This document shows positions 49,001 to 59,072 of a DNA stretch of 64,000 bases, one piece after another (the stretch's first letter is position 1; each line of letters starts with the position of its first letter). Source of the stretch: Corythoichthys intestinalis. Taxonomy: Eukaryota > Chordata > Actinopteri > Syngnathiformes > Syngnathidae. The DNA lies in the NCBI RefSeq assembly GCF_030265065.1, contig NC_080406.1, positions 36,418,638 to 36,482,637 on the forward strand, in the 5' to 3' direction. Below the pieces are notes generated by a model. That model saw only the letters and a list, made by a program, of their open reading frames with translations, had not been told where the DNA came from and did not search any database. The position numbers were made by a program, and so were the translations under genes.

Positions 49001-52000
49001 ACGGAAAGGCAACATAAACCTGTTTTAAGGTAAAATTTATTTCATGGATTTTTTTTTTGTTTTTGTAAACATACAGTAACTTGATTTACATTTAACATTT
49101 AAATGGCACAAATGCTCACCTGACATCTTGAACATCTTGAGTTTTTTGGCGAGATCAATTCTGCCCACAATCCTTAAACATTCCTCCAAAAAGTCCACTC
49201 GTTTGGGGGAAATTTTACCCAGCTTCTCTAGCTCTATAATCACGTCCAGGAAGTTCTGCAAATATTCAAGATGTTGTCATTGGGAAGGAAAAATGCTTAT
49301 TCAAATTCAACCACAAAATTTCTCGCCATGGCAGGAATGTACTGTCTAGTTCTCCTCTTACCTTTGCAGATTCTATTTTCTCACGCGGTAGCATGTCACT
49401 TAGCAGAAATTTCACACTCTTAATATCGTCGTTGGTCATATCTTCGCTTATATGCGCCATTAGTACTCTAAGGGAGGGAGCATGGATAATATAAGGAACA
49501 ATTGCATGATTCCGTGCAATGCAAACATACTACATAATCATATACAAGTGTTATCATGAACAGAGTTATTGGAGTCCAAAAATACTACTTTTTATTAGGA
49601 AAGTATTATATAAAATATAACATGAAGAGTTGATTTGTTTATGACGAATATAAAAATTAACACATTGTTTTGTTAACATTTTATAAATACATTTTAGGGC
49701 TGTCAAACGATTAAAATTTTTAATCGAGTTAATTACAGCTTAGAAATTCATCGTAATTAATCGCAATTTAAAACATCTATAAAATATGCCATATTTTCTG
49801 TAAATTATTGTTGGAATGGAAATATAAGAAACAAGACAGATATATACATTCAACATAAGGTACATAAGTACTGTATTTTTTTTATCATAACAATAAATCA
49901 ACAAGATGGCATTAACATTATTAACATTCTGTTAAAGCGATCCATGGATAGAAAGACTTGTAGTTGTTAAAAGATAAATGTTAGTACAAGTTATAGAAAT
50001 TTTATATTAAACCCCCCTAATGTTTTCGTTTTAATAAAATTTGTAAAATTTTCAGTCAAAAAATAAACTAGTAGCTCGCCATTGTTGTTATTATGTTGTT
50101 TTTATGTCAATGATTACACAATTCTGAAACCGATAAAATCAGTCGCACCCAAGCGCCAGCAGAGGGCGACAAAACACAAGTAATAAGTGGACAAATACAA
50201 TTTTGTAACTAATGCACGAAACATTAAAAGCATCTAATAGCTTGGGGGATTTGTGGGATTTTCCACTGAGGTTGTTGGTGTGTTTTGCTTTTTTAAGACA
50301 GTTTACAATATTATTTGCTCGTTTTACTGACTGACTATGCAATTTCTGTTTGTTATTTATAATGTTTTGTGTTTGTCACTGAATAAACAGGTCAGTTTCT
50401 TGTTACCAACCGTTGTGTGTTATTCAAACTCACCTAATTCAGCTGGCTAGTTGTTATCAAGGGTAATAAAACCGTTTTCAACATGAGTCTGACAACTAAG
50501 TAAGGAGGCTAAATAACTTTAAACTTTAACACATGCTCAGATAGGTCGGTATCGGCCAGTATCAGTATCGGATCGGAAGTGCAAAACAATATCGGTATCA
50601 GATCGGAAGTGCAAAAACCTGGATCGGGACATCCCTAATTAGAACACTGGAGTGATGTTTGCTGTAAATGGGCCTCTTTACAAAACTACATAGATATTGT
50701 ATTAAAATTGGACGTTTCCAGCTAGAATAGTCATTTTCCACATTGATAATGTATAGTGATTTTCTGATTAGTTAAATGTTATTTCCACTGAAAAGGAACT
50801 GATTTTCTTTCAAAAAGGAGGAAATTTCAAAGTGACCCTAAACTTTTCAACGTTAGTGTATATACATGTTCCTCAATCGTTGTCAACATCAGGCTATCAT
50901 AGTTGACTGATTTTCACATATTTGAGCACTTTGGCAGGAGCACCACTTCACATCATTGGTATCCTGTGTCTGCAGTTATCTAACCATGGCATAATTTTTT
51001 GCTATATTTTATAGTATAATAATTATTATAATATTAGTATAGTATAATAGTATAATATTTTTTTCATTGCACAAATAATGCAATCTAGACTAGCAAAAAA
51101 ATACTTACAGTGTATCACAAAAGTGAGTACATCCTTTGCATTTCTGCAGGTATTTAAGTATATCTTGTCATGGGACAACACTGACAAAATGACACTTTGA
51201 CACAATGAAAAGTATTCTGTGTCCAGCTTATATAATAGAATTAATTAATTTGTCCCCCCCCCCCAAAAAATTAACTCAAAATATAGCCATTAATATCTAA
51301 ACCCCTGGCAACAAAAGTGAGAACACCCATTTGAAAAAATGTGCATCCCTAAATGTCCAAACTGAGTACTGCTTGTCATTTTCCCTCCAAAATGTCATGT
51401 GTTTTGTTACAGGAGTGGTGTCAGCATTACTGCAGCGATTGAAGAGGAGGGGGGTCAGCCTGTTAGTGCTAGGACCATACGCCGCACTCTACATCAAATG
51501 GTGTACCGCACGCATGCTATTTTTAGACCGTGACGTCGCATCATAAACCGGAAGTAAAGCTGAAGTGGGACATTATAGACCTGCCCTTGCATAGAAACAA
51601 CGTAATTGGTGCTACTTTTCTCCGCTAATCTTTCACAAACGAACATGCCGATCACACATTGTTTTTTTGGAACTTGTAGAAACGACTCTAGATATTACGA
51701 CACTTGAAGGATGTTTTCTTCATACGTTTCCGGAAACCAAAAACTCGGGAGGAAAAAATGTGAAGACCGAATCTACTTGCACGGACTTTAACACCAGCTC
51801 GGTGAATCCATTCACATTTCATACGCAGTAAACATTTTGTTGTTTGGCATGGTCTTTCAGAGGACAAAGAGGTAAGCCATTTTTATATTTATACTTATGT
51901 TTTTAGCGTAACCTTGTGCCGTACTGCTTCTGTCTGACAATGAATGACCTGAAAAGAATTACAATGGTATCTGACTGCCACTGTTACCGTTTCTGTTATA

Positions 52001-53214
52001 TATATATATATATATATATAAACAACTTTAGTAAGGGGAAGTGTAAATAAATTATAGAATTAAGATTTGTTATAAATGAAAAAATTAAACGTGTTCGTTG
52101 GCTGTCACTGAGTAGCATTTGCGATCGCTACAAAAAGCGAACTAAATTACCCCGAAGAACGGTCAGAGACGTAGGACAACCAGAGGATATATAAGAAAGA
52201 CAGGGCTGATGGTAAAGGATAGCTTGTTGAAACAGGAGAATGTCATTGTCAGTCGCGTCGATAAAAAAGCTAAGGCTATGCTTAGGTCGGCTTGTTTTTT
52301 TCTTCTTTTTCAGCCTTCGACACTGAAGCCATCTCTTTCACTGAACATTTTTATGTTCTTCGACATCTTTGCCAGTGAATTTGGCACCAGGCACATCATT
52401 TTGACATCGGAGAGAATTGGTAGGTTTAGCTCTGTAAACATCTCCTTCGTACACGATTTCCATTCATTTCCTATTAGGGACAAATGGTGGCTTGTCCCTA
52501 CTTAGCAACAGTAGCTAATGTCATGAATATTAATGAGCGGAGGTGACGTGTTGCTTGCGGTACGCCACTGGTGTGCATGGCTGTCACCCCAGGAGGAAGC
52601 CTCTTCTAAAGACGGTACACAAGAAAGCCCGCTAACAGTTTGCTGAAGACATGTCAACATGGAACTATATCCTATGGTCTGATGAGACGGGCGGTACTTA
52701 TGCAGTTTAAATAGTTCTTTTTCCTTGATAACACACACAGCAGTCAAACTAAAGTCAATATTAATAGTACAGAAATATTGGCATGTCATCTCTTTTAGGG
52801 TGAAAAAATGAAATCTAATCTACTTTTCTTGGTCTCAAATATAAATAAAACTCTTAAATCTTTAAGAGAGCTAGCTCACCTGAATCTGGGTAAAACCTGC
52901 CTGGATCCCAAAGCCCTCTCCACTTCATCCTTGCTGGACCCCAGGACCTTTCTCAGGATGTCATACCTTCTCAAATGGAGCATGAGCTCAGCCAGGAACA
53001 GACTGTCCGCGTCATAGCTCATGACTTTGGAGGTAAGCGTCTCCTTCACACGGACAGCTGTATTATCCGTGTCCAAAATTTCGCACAAGTAGAAAACCTT
53101 GGCGCGCTCAATGCTACCAAGAGACTCGGATATTTGTTGTATGACACAATGCATATCTGAAGGCTTATCAGATGCAGGAAGTCCGTATAAGGCTCTTTGA
53201 CGGCAAACATCCAT
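46033..53214 (-). CDS. cflar: CASP8 and FADD-like apoptosis regulator (c-FLIP, long form)
   Basis: Seven coding exons on the minus strand join with matching phases: 53214-52880, 49467-49362, 49255-49120, 47388-47345, 47267-47189, 46961-46454 and 46159-46033 (444 residues; human long form 480). Death effector domain 1 spans about residues 20-95 (LAELMLHLRRYDILRK), and DED 2 about 113-188 (VLMAHISEDMTNDD, then DVIIELEKLGKISPKRVDFL). The caspase-like domain runs from about 220 (GVCLIIDCVGN) to the end. It is a pseudo-enzyme: the catalytic His position reads SR (283-284) instead of SH, and the catalytic Cys position reads FVQSY (Tyr 329). LETD-G (348-352) lies where mammalian c-FLIP is cut by caspase-8. 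The protein binds FADD and caspase-8 at death receptors. An acceptor just upstream of the ATG (TTTTCTAG at 53230-53223) implies a 5' UTR exon. A second Met (residue 21) is an alternative start. Confidence 0.95.
47713..47740. repeat. Short copy of the dispersed CCAATCCATTTGAA repeat (complement)
   Basis: ACTTCAAATGGATTGTACGTCTACT in cflar intron 3 matches the core words of the family. The flanking arms are lost. Confidence 0.45.
48008..48846. mobile_element. Mariner/Tigger-like non-autonomous element in cflar intron 3
   Basis: The ends CAGTGGTACCTCGACATACG and the complement of CGTACGTAGAGGTACAACTG are inverted, flanked by TA (48006-48007, 48847-48848). The 839-bp element has no intact transposase. 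CAGTGGTACCTCG-type ends are characteristic of pogo/Tigger-like members of the Tc1/mariner group. Confidence 0.75.
49695..50190. mobile_element. hAT-like element, TAGGGCTGTCAAA family, copy 3 (short core, truncated)
   Basis: It begins TAGGGCTGTCAAACGATTAA, then follows copy 1 (24676) through AAGATGGCATTAACATT and GTCGCACCCAAGCGCCAGC, and stops before the right inverted repeat. It lies in cflar intron 1. Confidence 0.78.
50545..50637. mobile_element. Solo end of a hAT-type element (TAGGGATGTCCCGATC family)
   Basis: Read on the minus strand it starts TTAGGGATGTCCCGATCC and continues with two diverged units containing TGCACTTCCGATC and GATACCGATATTG. Only one end is present. It abuts the Tc1-like fragment at 50643. 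Confidence 0.6.
50643..50858 (-). mobile_element. Tc1-like transposon, family 2, solo end (copy 3)
   Basis: It matches the terminal region of copy 1 (25822-26040, complement): GGAGTGATGTTTGCTG, GGGCCTCTTTACAAAAC, GACGTTTCCAGCTAGAATAG, ending CTTTTCAACGTTAGTG followed by TA. The rest of the element is missing. Confidence 0.82.
51108..52689 (+). mobile_element. Tc1-like transposon, family 3, truncated and interrupted, in cflar intron 1
   Basis: The left end CAGTGTATCACAAAAGTGAG follows TA. Plus-strand transposase pieces read SGVSITAAIEEEGGQPVSAR, then TIRRTLHQM (51415-51502), and after the insertion HGCHPRRKPLLKTVHKKAR, then STWNYILWSDE (52572-52688). The element stops right after the first catalytic Asp, so its C-terminal half and right end are missing. 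A 1.06-kb insertion (51506-52568) separates the two coding pieces. Confidence 0.85.
51506..52568 (+). mobile_element. Insertion within the Tc1-like copy carrying a THAP-like fragment
   Basis: The inner ends TACCGCACGCA and the complement of TGCTTGCGGTACGCC are inverted. TGGTGT repeats at both junctions (51500-51505 and 52569-52574), and the 8-mers AATGGTGT/ACTGGTGT agree at 7 positions. Near the left end is a decayed THAP-type reading starting MPITHCFFGTCRNDSRYY at 51645, followed in a shifted frame by RKPKTREEKCED. THAP fingers occur both in P-element-type transposases and in host genes, so this may be a P-like non-autonomous element. No transposase core is recognised. Confidence 0.6.
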
Positions 53215-53224
53215 TTGTATTCCT

Positions 53225-53580
53225 AGAAAATATATAGATAAAAGGAAAGGTGTTGTCGGTTTAAGTTTTCAAATCGTTTGAATATAACGTGGGAAATAAG
53301 CGAAAGCGTAGGTTACTGATAAAGGGCGTCACGATAGCGGAATTTCCGCAAACGAATTGTGAAACTGAAAAAGTGGAAGAAACAAAAGTCATACACTTAT
53401 GACTCACTTTTCGGAGAAGGTCGACGTACTAGGTGTAAAGTTGTATCAGGATTCCTATGATGAAGAGAAATTTACAACTGAAGTTTACTGTGAGGACAAA
53501 AATTGAAAGCAACAAAGGGAGAGGCGGGGTTTCTTGGAAAAGTACACAAACAGGATCTAACCGTCAAGTCTTTTATCAAT
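53225..53580 (-). promoter_or_regulatory. Probable 5' UTR/promoter region of cflar
   Basis: On the minus strand, CCCCGCCTCTCCC (GC-box type, about 53518-53530) lies about 300 bp upstream of the cflar start, and an acceptor-like TTTTCTAG lies just before the start codon, so a non-coding first exon probably falls here. No TATA-like word is convincing. The block is bounded on the right by the arm of the THAP inverted duplication. Confidence 0.35.
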
Positions 53581-53720
53581 AGGGAATGGGACGTACTACG
53601 TCATTGTTTGGACCCGCCTCCATGCTGGCAATATAATTCACTTCCGGGCCGGCAGAGTCAATGCGGATTGTAACGTGTGGTAGTGCTAAGCTAACTCTTT
53701 CGGTGTTTTAGAAAGAAAAT

Positions 53721-54258
53721 ATGGGTGCTTATTGTTGCGTTACCGGGTGCAACAGCGTCTCCTACGACAAAAAAAGGGGTTAGGAAAAATGGACTCACTT
53801 TTCACCGTTTTCCTGAATGGAGGACCAAATATCAGATCACGAAGGTACGACGGATGGCTGGATTGCAGCGGTTCGTCGGAAAAGCATTTCTTATGATCAT
53901 ATTTCTGCTGGAATGAGAGTGTATTCCCCTCATCTCTACTCTTGTAAGTTGAACGATTTATCCGTTTTGGTTTCAATACGTTTTTTGTTTTTTTCTTTAC
54001 TGTTGTGTAAATCTGCCTCGGTAGCAATGCTAACCTACTCCTCCTCACCTACCTGTTGTGTTACTAGGAAAACCTGCATATGAAATGCTGACAACACATC
54101 CCGATTGGTCACCATATCTCTTCTTGGGTTATTCTGAGGTCAAGCGCACCACATCGGAGCGTTATGAGAGGTTGGAAAGGCGAAGAGTGCACGCTGAAAC
54201 TTCAGTTTGCTCTGCTCTTACAAACACAATCCCAAGTGTTGTTATGAAAAGTCAATAA
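53721..54258 (+). pseudogene. THAP-domain gene remnant, left copy
   Basis: Exon 1 (53721-53943) holds the parts of a THAP finger in order but in different frames: MGAYCCVTGCNS (first two Cys), then GLTFHRFPEW (the conserved FHRFP), then DGWIAAVRRKS (the conserved Trp-Ile region), then VYSPHL where functional domains have V-C-S-x-H-F. The third Cys is Tyr here. A GTAAGT donor follows. Exon 2 (54068-54258) reads GKPAYEMLTTHPDWSPYLFL, then GYSEVKRTTSERYERLERRR, the usual continuation in fish THAP proteins, and ends with a stop. One stop and two frame changes disable exon 1. AATAAA follows the stop directly (54255-54260). Confidence 0.75.
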
Positions 54259-54439
54259 AATATGAATACCAAAACATGACTTGAACAACTTCTTGACAAA
54301 CTGTAACTGCTTGTTGTTTACTTCAGGTCTTCATAATAAACAGGTGTAATAATTACAAAGTCAGGTGACTTAATTTTGTTATTCTATTTGGAATATGCAT
54401 TGACAATTTTTGGACAGTGTTGTAGACAAGAACTGGGAC

Positions 54440-55170
54440 TGATAAGTTGCAATAGATTTATTTCAAGTAATGCAATTTCTCCAATACGATATTTGAATTG
54501 ACAGTTTAAAATCTTTAAATTAGTGCAAACAAGGCCCACCCTCTGACGGTGGCAGCAAATATTATATAATTATAAGTAATACACAAATACAAGATCACAA
54601 TAAACGTGTCTTTGTCAAAGCAGTTTAAAACACTATTTACTGGCCTTGGGTAAATTGCCAGACAGGATAAATATGTGCTTTAAAGTTCTTGCATTTCCAT
54701 TTTAAGTATTGCAAGTACTAGTCTCCAACACAGTATTTGAACTGACAGTTTAAAATCCTTTTAGTACAAAATGGCCCACACTCTGGCAGGGGGCAGCAAA
54801 TATTATAATACATAATACATTATAAAAAGCTATATACTATATAAATACAAGATCACAACAAAACCTGTATTTTTCAAAGCAGTTAAAAAACATCCAGTGG
54901 CCTTAGGTAAATAAACGTGTATAAATATGTACTTTACAGTTCTTGCATTTCTATTTTAGGTATTGCAACTTTTCCAACACTATTTGAATTGACAGTCTAA
55001 AGTCTACATTATTGCAAATAAGAATATTATAAATTTAAAAAAATAATAGAATATATAAATTCAACATTACAATGAAACGTGTCTTTGTCAAAGTGGTTAA
55101 AAAAAACGTCACTGGCCATAGTTAAATAGCCAGGCAGAATAAATATGTGCATTAAAGTTCTTGCATTTTC
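54440..55170. repeat. Three-unit tandem repeat (about 220-240 bp) between the THAP copies
   Basis: The words TTGCATTT, AAGTATTGCAA, TATTTGAATTGACAGT, AAATCTTTA, GGCCCAC.CTCTG, GGCAGCAAATATTAT, ATACAAGATCACAA, TCAAAGCAGTTAAA and GGATAAATATGTGC recur in order near 54461, 54700 and 54945, with a last partial unit near 55154. Units differ by short indels. No open frame runs through. Confidence 0.75.
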
Positions 55171-55193
55171 ACTAAGTTAAAAGCCCGCAGTTC

Positions 55194-55700
55194 ATCGACG
55201 AGAAGGGCAGACCCAGATGGCGTCTGCTGCAGGGGCTTGTTTGAGTCCGACACAGGACAAATGGAACCACTCCATTGAACAAATTTTCTTTGTCAAATGA
55301 TCCAAGAAGAGAGATGGTGACCAATCGGGATGTGTTGTCAGCAGGTTTACCTAGGAACACAACAGGTAGGTGAGTCGTAGTAGGCGAGCATTGCTACCGA
55401 GGCAGATTTACACAACGGTGTAAAAAAACAAAAACGTATTGAAACCAAAAGTGGATAAATCGTTCAATTTACAAGAGTAGAGATGACAGGAACACACTCT
55501 CACTCCAGCAGAAATATGATCATAAGAAATGCTTTTCCGACGAACCGCTGCAATCCAGCCATCCGTCGTACCTTCGTGATCTGATATTTGGTCCTCCATG
55601 CAGGAAAACGGTGAAAAGTGAGTCCATTTTTCCTCACCCCTTTTTTTGTCGTAGGAGACGCTGTTGCACCCGGTAACGCAACAATAAAGCACCCATATTT
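55194..55700 (-). pseudogene. THAP-domain gene remnant, right copy (inverted)
   Basis: On the minus strand it reads YCCVTGCNSVSYDKKRGEEK, then in another frame FHRFP, then DGWIAAVRRKS and VRVCSCHLYS, so the third Cys is retained here. It has the same frame relationships between the THAP pieces as the left copy, plus an extra T near its ATG (55696). It lacks the left copy's stop after DKKRG. The second exon starts GKPADNTSRLV and diverges after about 25 bp from the left copy. Most likely a pseudogene duplicated after the first lesions had occurred. Confidence 0.72.
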
Positions 55701-56161
55701 TCTTTCTAAAACACCGAAAGAGTTAGCTTAGCACTATCACACGTTACAATCCGCATTGACTCTGCCGGCCCGGAAGTGAATTATATTGCCAGCATGGAGG
55801 CGGGTCCAAACAATGACGTAGTACGTCCCATTCCCTATAAAGGGAAACACTCCAGTCGCATTAAACCGCTTTAAACATTTGAAGTGTTTCGCATAATTAT
55901 TTATTTGTTTGTATTTCGTGCTATAAGTCGTCAGTTTTTTTTTTTTTTTTTTAAATCATTTAAAAAATTTTCTGAGAAACAGTCATACCGAAAGTGGCGT
56001 ATAACCATAGATATTACACATAGAGAGCGCTAGTCACTTGGAGTAGGCGGCGTTAGTAAGTGGCGACCATCTTAAAGCAGTGGTGTCTTTTGCAGCGAAC
56101 CTATTCTCGCAGTCGGCGTGATGTAACGATGACGTAATCTCGCATAGCAGCGTGGCGCCAT

Positions 56162-56462
56162 TTTGAGAGGGGGGCACGCACAGGTAAACATCCGTCGACA
56201 AACGTCTGAAATTCATATATTTCAGCTGTGTTTTGTGTCTTTTTTTCATAAAAACATCTTAAACATGACTTATTATTATCACGAGCCACTGCCGACAGAC
56301 GCGAGGAGGCGATACAACTTTACAAATAAAATTAGCGTGTATTGGCCTGCAAATCTGCCCATACAAAGTACCAACTGATAGCTGGATAAACAATCCAAAG
56401 GAATTGCCTGCAGTGGAGTTCGGAAACACCTACAACTACCTCATAAAGTCACCCTGTAAGTT
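56162..56462 (+). pseudogene. Fragment of a transposon-associated or YqaJ-type fish gene family (tentative)
   Basis: From the ATG at 56265 the frame reads MTYYYHEPLPTDARRRYN and soon stops. A shifted frame continues YKVPTDSWINNPKELPAVEF, then GNTYNYLIKSPC, before a GTAAG donor-like site at about 56456. As I remember them, HEPLP.DARRRY... followed by a DPY..P...W segment and a ..YNYL segment occur at the start of uncharacterised multi-copy fish proteins that carry SWIM/YqaJ domains. One frame change separates the two halves. A CpG-containing upstream block with TGACGTAA (56129) may be its promoter. Confidence 0.4.
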
Positions 56463-57339
56463 GACCTTTATCAATTACGTGGAATATGTAATGTGTAGAA
56501 CTAAGAAAACTGGTAGTATATACTGAGTGAATATTTCTGCCGTAACCGGTAATTTGCCTCCAAGCGTTATTTAGCCGTGAACGCGTCACGGCAAAATAAC
56601 CAATTCCCACCAGGCCAATATTATACCGAATGCCTGATCAGAGCAGTTCACGGCAAAAGAAAAATCACGCTTTGCAAATTGTCGGTTCCGGTAATAATAA
56701 CCACTGCCTAGTCTATTGAATCCTAGCAGCTAATTGGGGAAAAAAAAAATCGATTAAAGTTTACTCACCAGTAATAAAATGTCGGCGGCAAACGTAAATG
56801 TGCCTGGTCCACGGAACCGTCTTCTTTTACTGTTCCTCAATTGATTGCTTTCAGCCATTTGCTTGTCCTTTTCTTCTCACGAGGAAGAATGAAGAACTTC
56901 AAATGCGCCTCCGAACTCTTCCTTATGTTACAACCCGCAACACAGCAGCTTTTAGTCATTCCGACGGAAAAAAAGACAGCAAATAAGACTAAAGTTCAGC
57001 GCGTTTGTACTACAATGCACGACAGAGCAACTGCTTGTGACTCGTGTTTTGCCCCCATTTCAATATAGCGACGCTTTGTTGTGGCTGGTGACGCCATTAA
57101 TGCCCGGGTGTCCGACTGCGAGAATGAAAATCTTGACAGATTCGAAACTTGTCATACGGTTTGGTTTTTGAAAAAACGTATTTTAACATTTTTATTTTTA
57201 ACGTTGCAATTTTCTTTTGTTTTTCTTTTTATAGTTTTGATTTTTTTTTTTTTTTTGAGATTTTTATTATTTCTATTCACGCTACTGTACCTATGAATTC
57301 CTTAATGTATTTTTTACGTGTATTTGTTTACTCATTGGA

Positions 57340-57392
57340 TTCCATTGACGGAGATAGTCGTCCATTCCATTTTGACTGGGAGGGGTTCGCAG
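57340..57392. repeat. Copy of the dispersed CCAATCCATTTGAA repeat (variant)
   Basis: CCATTGACGGAGATAGTCGTCC followed by ATTCCATTTTGACTGGGAGGG matches the family over about 50 bp with several differences. Confidence 0.45.
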
Positions 57393-57844
57393 CGATGCAT
57401 CTAATTCTTTGTAAGTGAATAAATTAAAAATTAAAAATATACATGTAATAATAGGTGTGTAAAAGAATCAGAATATTTGAATCGGCGAGTTACAACTATG
57501 AATGTATACAAAGCAAGAAATAACAAACTCCCTTTAAATATAGATTTGATGCTTTCAGAAAGGGTTATAACTTGAGGGGGAGTTAAATTTGAAAACCAAA
57601 ATTGCAAGGACAACATTAAAATTCTTCTGTATTTCAGTATGTGAAGTGAAATTATGGAATGGTACTTATGTGGAGACAAAGCAATGCTCAAGTACAATAG
57701 AGTTTAAAAAAAAAAAAGATACAAACATATTTTTATGAGGTACAAAGCGGAAGAGTTACTTTGATAGTATTAAATATAGTTATAGAATACAGTAGATCAC
57801 TATCGGAAGTGCAGAAACTAGAATATTTAAGATTACGTTATACT

Positions 57845-59072
57845 CAGGGGTGAAAGTGCGCCGGAACAGTGTTCCGGCATGAAAGTCGGAGCTGGAACAC
57901 TGTTCCGGCGTACGGTGTTTTGATCCCGATAATATAATGGCAACTGTCAAAACCCCAATCTACTATCGTCAGATTTATATACACAAGTGTTAACAACAAG
58001 CCTAATAAAGAGCTAGTTGAGCGTAATCCGTTTCCACCGCTATTTATTATTCATTTATTTATACTACGTAGTTCTTCCTAGTGTCTCTCTGTATCTGAAA
58101 AGTCGCTCTGCACACGCAGGTAGCAAAAAAAAAAAAAAAAAAAAACAATAAACTGGACTCTGCTTTCTGTTCAATTGGTTGACATACTGACATGTGATCA
58201 GCATGGATAGGGTACTTATTTATTTTCTTATAATTAAAAAAGTCAATGTTTGTTTTGTCTTCAAAATATATTACATTTTACTGTGCATAATGTAAGTCAT
58301 TTGTACTCATTTTTTTTGTTAATGTATGTTACTTATATCTTCAGTATTAAAAAAAAAAGTCAATGTTTACATTATCTTTAATTCTAAAGTACATCCTATC
58401 TTCTCGAAGAGTTAAAATTAAGATTTTGCTTTTAGATTTGAGGAGTTTTAGATGGAATTTTGTAAATCACTGACAAAAATACAATTTTAAACGGAAATCA
58501 GTTGCTCATTTATGCCTTGTTCCAGTGTAATGCAGTAGCCTAATGCAAACCTTTCATTCATTCATTCATTCATTTTCCGAGCCGCTTATCCTCATGGGGG
58601 CGCTGGAGCCAATCCCAGCTAACTCTGGGCAGTATGCGGGGTACGCCCTGAATCAATTGCCAACCAATCACAGGGCACAAGGAGACGAACAACCATTCAC
58701 GCACACAGTCATACCTAGGGACAATTTAGAGGTGTTTGATCAGCCTACCATGCATGTTTTTAGGATGTGGTGGGAAACCGGAGTAACCGGAGAAAACCCA
58801 TGCAGGCACGGGGAGAACATGCAAACTCCACACAGGAAGGCCGGAGCCCGGGATTGAACCCTTGATCTCAGAACTATAAGGGGAATGTGGCTAACCACGG
58901 TGTGTACGTGTGTGAAACCTGTTGTGTTTTATTGTGTGTTATATTTATAACTGAGACAAAAGCAGTTTTTGCATTTCGGTGGTTTCAGAGGGTTTAAGAA
59001 TCCCCCGAGCCTTGAAAAACTAGGCCTCCGTGCCGAACTTTATGTCAGGGAGTTCCGGGAGCTCCACCCCTG
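57845..59072. mobile_element. hAT-like element with a nested retroposed repeat
   Basis: The ends CAGGGGTGAAAGTGCG and the complement of GAGCTCCACCCCTG are inverted. Flanks GTTATACT (57837-57844) and GTTACACT (59073-59080) form an 8-bp duplication with one mismatch. Near the left end the word GGAACACTGTTCCGGC occurs twice as an internal inverted unit. No transposase is seen. The repeat at 58556-58900 was inserted later. Confidence 0.8.
58556..58900 (-). repeat. Dispersed repeat with CATTCATT tail (non-LTR-type 3' end), nested
   Basis: A CATTCATTCATT run (the tail, so the repeat is on the minus strand) is followed by CCGAGCCGCTTATCC, GGGGCGCTGGAGCC, TCACAGGGCACAAGG, GACAATTTAGAGG, CAGCCTACCATGCATG and GGGGAGAACATGCAAAC, a word series common in percomorph genomes. 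AAACCT is found on both sides, a possible short target duplication. A shorter relative is at 16779. Confidence 0.7.

Larger units (their letters stand above)
53582..55836. repeat. Large inverted duplication, about 0.5-kb arms
   Basis: The outer sequence GGGAATGGGACGTACTACG at 53582 recurs inverted, ending at about 55836. Both arms then carry GCCGGCAGAGTCAATGCGG, the THAP-like exon and a second exon up to the word TGGTCACCAT (about 54104 left; about 55319 right). Identity is high in the outer 500 bp and breaks down beyond that word. The centre (54440-55170) is a separate tandem repeat. The arms are tail-to-tail, so any transcripts would converge. Confidence 0.85.

Noticed and set aside
52209-52505. 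Open frame of 98 codons in the insertion within the Tc1-like copy.
   Set aside because: No domain or catalytic motif is recognisable and there is no supporting second copy in the window. It could be a transposase remnant but cannot be supported.
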